33,873 nucleotides of DNA from Acidobacteriaceae bacterium (GTDB lineage: Bacteria > Acidobacteriota > Terriglobia > Terriglobales > Acidobacteriaceae), in the NCBI GenBank assembly GCA_903970395.1, contig CAJCIM010000153.1:1-33873 (forward strand), given 5' to 3'. Positions within the stretch are counted from its first letter, which is position 1. Each line of letters starts with the position of its first letter. A program made the position numbers and the translations under genes. Below are positions 25,095 to 31,535 of the stretch, piece by piece. The notes under the pieces are model-generated. The model ran no database searches, had not been told where the DNA came from, and saw nothing but the letters and a program-made list of their open reading frames with translations.

Positions 25095-25506
25095 GCTCTC
25101 GTTATGCTACAGGGCGGCAACCCTCCCCCCTCCCTCGCTTTTGAGGGCTGCTATAAGAATCAGCCATTTAGCGGGGTATCCCAGGGGTAAGTGATGATTC
25201 TAAGCGGGTTGCGGGTATGATATTGCGAATAAAGCAGTTAGTTTAGAGAGGAGTAGAGAGTAAGGAGTAGGGAAGGTGGCGTTTTGGCTTCTGTTTCCAT
25301 TATAGAGAGTGGGGATGGGGGAATGTGTTTTTGTTTGGCGGGTGTAAGTGTTGCATTGGCTTGGGTTATGGCGTGGTTGAATGGGTCGAGGGGTTGACAT
25401 AGGGGATTTGCCGGGGATTCGCGGGAAGTTTACTTCTCATGATGTGGAGGGGATGGCATATCTGTCGTTGGTATCCGGGCATGGCAGTAAAATCCACCCA
25501 ACAGAC
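25095..25506. other. Gene-free 412-nt divergent spacer with extreme G over C bias
   Basis: Between the divergent birA and LuxR-type genes I see no credible gene. From 25201 to 25440 a hand count gives about 94 G and 22 C on the plus strand, far more one-sided than its surroundings. A 7-nt inverted repeat (AGAATCA 25156-25162, TGATTCT 25195-25201) and GAGTAGAG-like words (25246-25275), as in other spacers, are present. TTGACA at 25394 has no matching -10. Both flanking promoters should lie here. Confidence 0.6.
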
Positions 25507-25974
25507 ATGAAGCGTCCTGTCCTTAGCCCCGTCCTTGGCCACGTACTGATGCTGGGACTCGTCGGTGGCGTCCTCATCGCCATTCTGCGCTGGTCCGAGT
25601 ATCAGTTCCTTGTCATCGAACACTCTTTCGCAATCTATGGCGCGCTCGTCGCGATTCTCTTCGCCACCTTCGGCATCTGGCTCGGCATCAAGCTCACCAA
25701 ACCCCGCGAGACAATCGTTCTGCAACAAGTTCCCGTTGCAGCCGAACCCTTCACGCTCAACCAGCCCCAGCTCGACGCGCTCGGCATCACGCCACGCGAG
25801 CTAGAAATCCTCACCCTCATCGCCCAGGGACTCAGCAACCGCGAGATCGCCGGCCGCCTCTTCGTCAGCGAGAACACCGTGAAAACCCACTGCAGCCGCG
25901 CCTTCGACAAGCTAGGCGCTCGGCGTCGCACGCAGGCCGTCCAGCTGGGCAAACAGCTAGGGCTTCTGCCCTAG
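25507..25974 (+). CDS. Membrane-anchored LuxR-type transcription regulator
   Basis: A 155-residue regulator with no receiver domain. Two hydrophobic segments (about 6-28 and 41-63) precede a short linker and a C-terminal LuxR/GerE helix-turn-helix (about 95-150: LTPRELEILTLIAQGLSNREIAGRLFVSENTVKTH, given here by its ends LTPRELEIL and SENTVKTH). Both termini should be cytoplasmic, so the DNA-binding domain is tethered to the membrane. It could respond to a membrane partner or signal. I chose the ATG at 25507 because membrane segments begin right after it; the frame is open to 25381, but that part looks non-coding and G-rich. The next gene encodes a DUF4199-like membrane protein, 270 nt downstream, and may be the partner. 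Confidence 0.82.
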   Translation: MKRPVLSPVLGHVLMLGLVGGVLIAILRWSEYQFLVIEHSFAIYGALVAILFATFGIWLGIKLTKPRETIVLQQVPVAAEPFTLNQPQLDALGITPRELEILTLIAQGLSNREIAGRLFVSENTVKTHCSRAFDKLGARRRTQAVQLGKQLGLLP

Positions 25975-26007
25975 TGGGGTGAGTCAAAAGTGTTTATCTC
26001 CAAAGGG

Positions 26008-26035
26008 CCGTCATCCTGAGCGGAGTTTGTCGCGC
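26008..26035 (+). repeat. Candidate intergenic repeat fragment (CGTCATCCTGAGCG type)
   Basis: CCGTCATCCTGAGCGGAGTTTGTCGCGC in part (quoted ends CCGTCATCCTGAGCG and TTTGTCGCGC) resembles dispersed intergenic repeats common in acidobacterial genomes, sharing the GTCAT-C opening with the pair around 33278-33684. Only one copy of this variant is in the window, so the call rests on resemblance. Confidence 0.3.
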
Positions 26036-26244
26036 TTTTATGTTCTGAACCAAGATTTAGTGATCATGGAGGATCATGGTAGTTCTTCTTGTATTGCATA
26101 CAGGGTCACTTTCGATGAATTTGCTTTAAGCCATCACTCCAAAGCATGATTTCCCGTGTCCATCTCCAAAATCACCCAAAAGCATGACGACAATTACCGG
26201 CTTCGCCCCGCAAAGTGTCTCCAGATCACCCACAGGAGCCTCCC

Positions 26245-26796
26245 ATGAAGAAGACCATCCTCACCTTCGGCCTCATCTCCGGCATTCTTGCCTCCGTACT
26301 GATGCTCGCCACGATCCCCTTCTTTAAATACCTTGAACATGGCAACCGAGGCTTGATCCTCGGCTACACCTCCATTGTTCTCGTGGCACTCCTGGTTTAC
26401 TTCGGCATCCGCTCCTACCGCGATAACCTTGCTGGCGGCGTCATCACCTTTGGCCGCGGCTTCACCATTGGGCTCGGCATCACCCTTATCTCCTGCGCCA
26501 TCTACGTCATCACGTGGGAGATCGTCTTCTTCAACTTCATGAGCCACTCCATGGATGGCTACTTCGCTCACATGATCCAGAAGGCCCAATCCTCACCTGG
26601 CACCGCCGAAGCCATCCAGGCCAAAGTCGCCGCCATCCGCCACTCGCAGCAGATGTACCAGAACCCCTTCGTCAACGCCCTCTACACCTTCATCGAACCC
26701 TTCCCCGTAGACCTCTTCATCACACTGGTCTCCGCGGCCATCCTACGCAGGAAGCCCCAATCGCAACCCGATTCACTTCCGGCGACGGCGGCGTAG
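26245..26796 (+). CDS. DUF4199-like membrane protein
   Basis: A 183-residue integral membrane protein with about four hydrophobic segments: 4-24, 35-53, 72-97 and a final one near 155-172. The layout (MKKTILTFGLISGI..., a GIRSYRDNLAGGVITFGRGFTIG-like amphipathic stretch between helices 2 and 3, given here by GIRSYRD and FGRGFTIG, then a soluble Gln/Lys-rich loop at 105-150) fits the DUF4199 family, whose function is unknown. AGGAG lies 6 nt upstream of the ATG at 26245. Its neighbour upstream is a membrane-bound LuxR-type regulator on the same strand, which suggests, without proving, that the two work together. Confidence 0.78.
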   Translation: MKKTILTFGLISGILASVLMLATIPFFKYLEHGNRGLILGYTSIVLVALLVYFGIRSYRDNLAGGVITFGRGFTIGLGITLISCAIYVITWEIVFFNFMSHSMDGYFAHMIQKAQSSPGTAEAIQAKVAAIRHSQQMYQNPFVNALYTFIEPFPVDLFITLVSAAILRRKPQSQPDSLPATAA

Positions 26797-26816
26797 AGGA
26801 TCCTTCCTTCAGGTGC

Positions 26817-26869
26817 AGGTGTTGCGCTATGTGTCGGGCCTTCAGCGCGGAGGGCATAGTGCTACACCT
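26817..26869. repeat. Long imperfect inverted repeat (foldback element)
   Basis: AGGTGTTGCGCTATG (26817-26831) and CATAGTGCTACACCT (26855-26869) are complementary at 13 of 15 positions around a 23-nt loop that contains GGGCCTTCAGCGCGG. It lies in the 284-nt gap between the DUF4199-like gene and the next coding region. It looks like a small dispersed palindromic element or an RNA structure at the end of the upstream transcript; no T-run follows. Confidence 0.5.
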
Positions 26870-27080
26870 ATGGGAAGATGCTAAAGCGCGAAACGACCTT
26901 CTTTGACAACGCATCCACCGGGTAACCTCCCATGGGTTATGGACCTAACCTCAATCCGCTGCGGATCTTGCCAAGAAGATTGGGGAAGGGGTGCAGTAGG
27001 CAGTAACCAGAGATCCACCGGTCAGCGTAGAATCAAAGCAGCGCTTCCATCCGCTGCCACCCTGCACCGAGAAAGGCCCC

Positions 27081-27401
27081 ATGGCCACGAAAATCCTTAC
27101 AGTTCCCGAGAAGTTCTACGAGTGCGAAGTAAAACGCCGCCGTGTCCGCGCCAACGGCCCCGGTTATGAACCCTTCTGGAGGCTGAAGGCCCTCGCTGAC
27201 GCCCTGCTCGACGGCGACACCGAGTTTCGCTGCAAGGACTGCCACGGTCCGCTCAAGCTCCACCGCCGCCATACCCCCGGCACAGCATCTTATCTCGAAC
27301 ACAAGTTCAAGGTAGACTCCGAACACTGCCAGCAGGGCGCACGCTTCATTGAAGCCTCTGACGGCCGCGCCCATCGCCAGTCGGCGACTCCCGTCGCCTG
27401 A
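27081..27401 (+). CDS. Small putative zinc-binding protein
   Basis: A 106-residue cytoplasmic protein of unknown function. The N-terminus is basic (KRRRVRANG at 18-26). A cluster of likely metal ligands follows: Cys51 and Cys54 (CKDC), His61 and His64, His74, and His82-Cys83, with the aromatic/basic stretch YLEHKF between. This recalls the Cys-Cys ... HFAH ... Cys zinc modules found at the start of CoiA-like and related nucleic-acid proteins, but I cannot assign it. GAAAGG sits 4 nt before the ATG. It ends 11 nt before pmbA, so the two are probably co-transcribed. Confidence 0.7.
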   Translation: MATKILTVPEKFYECEVKRRRVRANGPGYEPFWRLKALADALLDGDTEFRCKDCHGPLKLHRRHTPGTASYLEHKFKVDSEHCQQGARFIEASDGRAHRQSATPVA

Positions 27402-27412
27402 CGCTTTTACGT

Positions 27413-28846
27413 ATGTTGAAGACTGCATCACCGGCTGAAACGCCTCGCGAACTGCTGAACCTCGCCGAACAGGCCGTTGCGCTCGCGCTGCGAGCCGGTG
27501 CGGCCGATGCTGAAGCGGTCGCATTCGAATCCGACGAGTTCGGCGTCAACGTCCGTCTCGGCCAGGTCGAACAGCTCACCGAATCCGGCTCGCGAGCCCT
27601 TGGCCTGCGTGTCTTCTTTCCCGGCCAGAGTGGTCAGCAGACAGCCAGCACCTCAACCTCCGACCTCTCCGCCGACGGTCTCGCAAAACTCGTCAGCGGA
27701 GCGGTCGAACTCGCCAAAGTTACAGGCGCGGATCCCTTCGCCGGCCTGCCTGATCCTGACCACTTCGGCGTTCTCGATATCGACTCGCTCGCGCTGTACT
27801 TCAGCGACGTCGACCAGGTTCCTCCCGCCGAACGCATCGACATCGCTCGCCGCTGCGAAGCCGCCGCGCTAGCGTATGACACACGCATCCAGAACTCCGC
27901 CGGCGCGCACTTCGACGCGAGCACCGCGCACCGCGTCATGGTCAACTCGCGCGGCTTCTCCGCGGACTATCGCCGCAGCTACTGCGGCTTCTCCGTCACG
28001 CCTATCGCGCACGACGCGGCAGGCAACATGCAGCGCGACTATTGGTTCTCCTCGGCACGCAGCGCAAAGCTGCTCGCCTCACCGGAAGAGATAGGCCGCA
28101 TCGCTGCCCAGCGCGCGCTTCGTCGCATCGGCGCACGCCGCGTCCCCACGCAGAGCTGCCCCGTCGTCTTCTCTCCCGACGTTGCGCGCTCGCTGATGCA
28201 TAACCTGATCAGCGCAGCCGACGGCGACGCCATCTACCGCAACGCCTCCATGTTCTCCGGCAAGCTCGGTGAGCGCGTCGCCGGCGACAACATCACCATG
28301 GTCGACGACGGAACAATGGTCTTCGATCACACGCTCCCGAACGGTGAGACGCTCCGCACCGGCGGCTTCGGCACCTCGCCCTTCGACGGGGACGGCCTGC
28401 CCACGCGCCGCACGGTCATCGTCGAACGCGGCATCCTGAAGAACCTGATGCTCAACACCTACACCGGCCGCAAGCTCAGCCTGCCTTCGACCGGCAAAGC
28501 CAGCCGCGGCCTCGCCGGCGCACCGGGCATCGGCGGCGGCAACTACTACCTCGAACCCGGCACGCTGACGCCGGAGCAGATCATCGCTGACGTCCCCAAT
28601 GGCCTCTACGTCCTCAGCACGATGGGCTTCGGCGTCAACCTCGTCACAGGCGACTACTCCCAGGGCGCCAGCGGCCTCTGGATCGAAGACGGCGAGCTCG
28701 CCTATCCCGTCGAAGAGATCACCATCGCCGGCAATCTCAAGGAGATGTTCTCCAACGTCGTCGCCATCGGCAACGACGCCGAGTTCCTCAGCTCCGGCTC
28801 CGTCCCAACGATCCGTATCGAAGGCATCACCATCGCCGGCAGTTAG
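27413..28846 (+). CDS. pmbA: PmbA/TldE-family metalloprotease-associated protein
   Basis: TldD and PmbA (TldE) form a heteromeric zinc protease that trims peptides such as microcin precursors and is widespread outside toxin systems. This 477-residue protein fits the PmbA partner: N-terminal helices with AEQAVALALRAGAADAEAVA, the strand-rich LTESGSRALGLRVFF, the middle PVVFSPDVARSLMHNLISA, and the C-terminal GNYYLEPG and LYVLSTMGFGVNLVTGDYSQ. No HExxxH is present, as expected for PmbA and unlike TldD. No tldD lies in the window. There is no clear Shine-Dalgarno sequence; the gene starts 11 nt after the preceding stop, so translation may rely on coupling. Confidence 0.9.
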   Translation: MLKTASPAETPRELLNLAEQAVALALRAGAADAEAVAFESDEFGVNVRLGQVEQLTESGSRALGLRVFFPGQSGQQTASTSTSDLSADGLAKLVSGAVELAKVTGADPFAGLPDPDHFGVLDIDSLALYFSDVDQVPPAERIDIARRCEAAALAYDTRIQNSAGAHFDASTAHRVMVNSRGFSADYRRSYCGFSVTPIAHDAAGNMQRDYWFSSARSAKLLASPEEIGRIAAQRALRRIGARRVPTQSCPVVFSPDVARSLMHNLISAADGDAIYRNASMFSGKLGERVAGDNITMVDDGTMVFDHTLPNGETLRTGGFGTSPFDGDGLPTRRTVIVERGILKNLMLNTYTGRKLSLPSTGKASRGLAGAPGIGGGNYYLEPGTLTPEQIIADVPNGLYVLSTMGFGVNLVTGDYSQGASGLWIEDGELAYPVEEITIAGNLKEMFSNVVAIGNDAEFLSSGSVPTIRIEGITIAGS

Positions 28847-28921
28847 CCTCTCGTCTCTGCTTCCATCGTTCGCATCGCGCATCTAAACCCTGCGCGACGC
28901 CTCTGCGTCCATGGGAGCTTC

Positions 28922-29989
28922 ATGTCAGCAAAGACAGCTTTGGTAGTAGGTTCCACCGGCATCGTAGGCCGTAACTTGTGCGACCGTCTCGCCGCCGATC
29001 CTGCCTGGAACGTCTACGGCCTCGCCCGCAAACCCATCGCGCAGCAAGGTGTTGTTCCCGTCGCTGCCGACCTGCTCTCTCCTGACTCCGTTCAAACGGC
29101 GCTGAAGAGCATCGCACCAACACACGTCTTTTTCTCATCATGGCTTCGCCAGCCCACAGAGGCGGAGAACATCCGCATCAACAGCGCGATGGTTCGCAAT
29201 CTGCTCGATGCCGTATCACCTTCAGGCAGCGTTCAGCACGTCGCGCTCGTCACCGGCCTCAAGCACTATCTCGGCCCATTCGAGGCCTACGGCAAGGGCT
29301 CGCTGCCCGCCACGCCCTTTCGCGAAGAGCAGCCGCGTCTCGACATCGACAACTTCTACTACGCGCAGGAGGACGAGGTCTTTGCCGCTGCCGTTCGCGA
29401 CGGCTTTGGCTGGTCCATCCACCGGCCGCACACCATCATCGGCTACGCCGTTGGCAACGCGATGAACATGGGCGTCACGCTTGCGGTCTACGCAACCATC
29501 TGTCGCGAAACCGGCCGCCCGTTTTTATTTCCCGGCTCCTCCACGCAGTGGAACAGCCTCACCGACATGACCGATGCAAGGCTACTTGCCAGCCATCTTG
29601 AATGGGCCGCAACCACGGCCGCCGCGCGCAACCAGGCATTCAACATCGTGGACGGCGATGTCTTCCGCTGGAGCTGGATGTGGTCGCGTCTGGCTGAATA
29701 CTTTGGAATCGAGCCTGCGCCCCTTCCCGGCGAAGGCACACCGCTCGAAACGCAACTAGTCGGCGCCGAGCCCATCTGGCAGCAGATTGCGGCGAAGTAC
29801 CACCTGATCGAGCCCAATCTCAGCGGCCTCATCTCACCGTGGCACACAGACGCCGACCTCGGCCGCCCCATCGAGGTCGTGACCGATATGTCCAAGAGCC
29901 GCAAGCTGGGTTTTCTCGACTACCAGTCCACCGACGAAAGCTTCTACACTCTCTTTGACCGGCTGCGTCACGAACGCCTCATCCCCTAA
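28922..29989 (+). CDS. PRISE-like NAD(P)H-dependent enone reductase (extended SDR)
   Basis: An extended SDR of 355 residues resembling progesterone-5-beta-reductase/iridoid-synthase-type enzymes, which reduce activated double bonds of enones. The cofactor motif is VVGSTGIVGRNL (8-19). The PRISE-type catalytic elements are visible: Lys114 in TGLKHYLGPF, and Tyr146/Tyr147 in DNFYYAQEDEVF, followed by SIHRPHTIIGYAVGNAMN. Bacterial members act on small enones; the natural substrate here is unknown. GGGAG lies 5 nt before the ATG. It follows pmbA by 75 nt and is 33 nt ahead of the UvrC-like gene, though the latter seems to have its own promoter. Confidence 0.86.
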   Translation: MSAKTALVVGSTGIVGRNLCDRLAADPAWNVYGLARKPIAQQGVVPVAADLLSPDSVQTALKSIAPTHVFFSSWLRQPTEAENIRINSAMVRNLLDAVSPSGSVQHVALVTGLKHYLGPFEAYGKGSLPATPFREEQPRLDIDNFYYAQEDEVFAAAVRDGFGWSIHRPHTIIGYAVGNAMNMGVTLAVYATICRETGRPFLFPGSSTQWNSLTDMTDARLLASHLEWAATTAAARNQAFNIVDGDVFRWSWMWSRLAEYFGIEPAPLPGEGTPLETQLVGAEPIWQQIAAKYHLIEPNLSGLISPWHTDADLGRPIEVVTDMSKSRKLGFLDYQSTDESFYTLFDRLRHERLIP

Positions 29990-30009
29990 TTTCACACGAG
30001 GCCAGCGGC

Positions 30010-30015
30010 TACAAT
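30010..30015 (+). promoter_or_regulatory. -10 box directly before the GTG of the UvrC-like gene
   Basis: TACAAT ends exactly 7 nt before the GTG at 30023, and no Shine-Dalgarno sequence is present. A leaderless transcript is the simplest reading. The -35 region has only a weak TAATTT. Confidence 0.45.
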
Positions 30016-30022
30016 CTCCACT

Positions 30023-31468
30023 GTGGCCGCCCTCTTCACTCACCACGTCGACTTCACCCCCGCGGACGCCGACGCCTTGCTGCGCGCCATCCCCGCAGCA
30101 CCGGGCGTCTTCTCGCTGCGTGGCGCGCCCGCGGCAGACGGTACTCCAGCCGAGCCCTACATCACGCGCACAGCGGACCTCCGCCGTCGCCTTCGCCGTC
30201 TACTAGCACCACCCGAAGCCCTCGACGACAGCGGCAATCCTGTCCTCTCCAAGCGCCTCAACCTCCGCGACCGCGTCCGCATCATCGAATACACTCGCAC
30301 CGGCTCCGACTTCGAGTCCACGCTGCTGCTCTACCACGCCTCACGCCTCGCCTTCGGCCCTGACCAGGCCCGCAAGCGCCTGCGCCTGCACACGCCCTAC
30401 CTCATACGCGTCACCATGGCCGCGCCGCATCCACGAGCCTATGTCACCAACCGGCTCAGCAAAAAATCTCTGCACGAATCCTTCGGCCCGTTCCCCTCGC
30501 GCGCCGCTGCCGAGCGCTACTGCGACGCCGTCCTGGACCTCTTCAAGCTCCGCCGCTGCTACGAAGACCTCGAACCCTATCCCGATCATCCCGGCTGCGT
30601 CTACGGCGAGATGAACAAGTGCCTCATGCCTTGCAAGGAGGGAAATCCCGCAGCCTGCACGCCAGCCGAGTACACAGCAGAAGCCCAACGCGTTCTCGCC
30701 TTCTTCACCACACGCGGCCAGTCACTCCTCGACAACATCGCCAGCCAGCGCGAAGCCGCCAGCGAAGCCATGGACTTCGAGACCGCGGCCATGCACCACA
30801 AGCAGTGGGAGAAAGTCCGCGCCGCAACGCTTCTCGCCGACGAACTCGTCCGCCCCATCACGGAACTCCGCGCACTCATCCTCCAGACATCAGCACCACC
30901 CGCAGAGGAAACCACACACGACTCCGCAGCCGTCTTCCTCTTCGCCAACGGTCACCTCACAACACCCACCATGCTCTCCACCCTCGGCGTCCGCGCCGTC
31001 CGCGAGCAGACCGCTGTCGGCAGCAGCCTCTTCGCGCAGCCACTCATGCTCGCACCCATTCCGCTCGATGAGTCCAGCAACACGCTTTCCCCTGAAGACC
31101 GTGCGCGCACTGTCATCGAAACCCTCACCGCAAACAACACGCAACCTGCCCCACTCGACGAGTTCTGCGACGCGCTCTCGCTCTTCCGCCGTTGGTACTA
31201 TCGCCCGGAAAAGCAGCGCACCGGCGAAGTCTTCCTGCCAAACGCAGACGGCACATGGCCCATCCGCCGCATCCTCAACGGAGCCGCGCGCATCGTGCTC
31301 GGGCCGCCCGCAGAAGCAGCTCCCGTCGATCGCGAAGCCGCCAAAGCCCTCAAGACCAAGATCATCCACCCGGGCCGTGAAGGCGTCGAACGTGAAGTAC
31401 CCGTTCTCCCCAGGCGCACCCGCTCCAGAAAATCCATCACTCCTACAGACATCCCCACTGACAACTGA
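30023..31468 (+). CDS. Half-length UvrC-like protein, nuclease centres degenerate or missing
   Basis: A homologue of the excinuclease subunit UvrC, 481 residues against about 600 for UvrC. The N-terminal GIY-YIG region is altered: PGVFSLRG replaces PGVY, and PYITRTADLRRRLRRLL replaces the YVGKA-type motif, losing its Gly and Lys. The region matching the fingers and iron-sulfur site is kept: Cys179, Cys192, Cys200 and Cys204, spaced 12-7-3, close to the 11-7-3 of E. coli UvrC. A UVR-like helix pair (EAMDFETAAMHHKQWEKV, about 243-262) follows. The C-terminal RNase H-like nuclease and helix-hairpin-helix domains are absent. It starts with GTG. The role may be structural or regulatory in repair; this is inference. 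Confidence 0.82.
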   Translation: MAALFTHHVDFTPADADALLRAIPAAPGVFSLRGAPAADGTPAEPYITRTADLRRRLRRLLAPPEALDDSGNPVLSKRLNLRDRVRIIEYTRTGSDFESTLLLYHASRLAFGPDQARKRLRLHTPYLIRVTMAAPHPRAYVTNRLSKKSLHESFGPFPSRAAAERYCDAVLDLFKLRRCYEDLEPYPDHPGCVYGEMNKCLMPCKEGNPAACTPAEYTAEAQRVLAFFTTRGQSLLDNIASQREAASEAMDFETAAMHHKQWEKVRAATLLADELVRPITELRALILQTSAPPAEETTHDSAAVFLFANGHLTTPTMLSTLGVRAVREQTAVGSSLFAQPLMLAPIPLDESSNTLSPEDRARTVIETLTANNTQPAPLDEFCDALSLFRRWYYRPEKQRTGEVFLPNADGTWPIRRILNGAARIVLGPPAEAAPVDREAAKALKTKIIHPGREGVEREVPVLPRRTRSRKSITPTDIPTDN

Positions 31469-31504
31469 GAACCGGGTCAAGCCGCGCATCGCACCTTCGA
31501 ACCC

Positions 31505-31510
31505 TATACT
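31505..31510 (+). promoter_or_regulatory. -10-like box before the glycosyltransferase
   Basis: TATACT lies 25 nt before the ATG at 31536, leaving a leader of about 18 nt that holds GGAGA. There is no clear -35. It could give the membrane glycosyltransferase its own promoter. Confidence 0.3.
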
Positions 31511-31535
31511 GGCTCTCGGAGACCGCATCCACGCG

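Noticed and set aside
25195-25380. A dif (XerCD) site near the strand-bias switch
   Set aside because: I looked for paired GCATAA/TTATG arms with a 6-nt centre; the best candidate (GCATTGGCTTGGGTTATG) has wrong spacing and several mismatches.
25394-25422. TTGACA promoter for the LuxR-type gene
   Set aside because: The hexamer is perfect, but the expected -10 position reads ATTCGC; a random match in a G/T-rich spacer is as likely.
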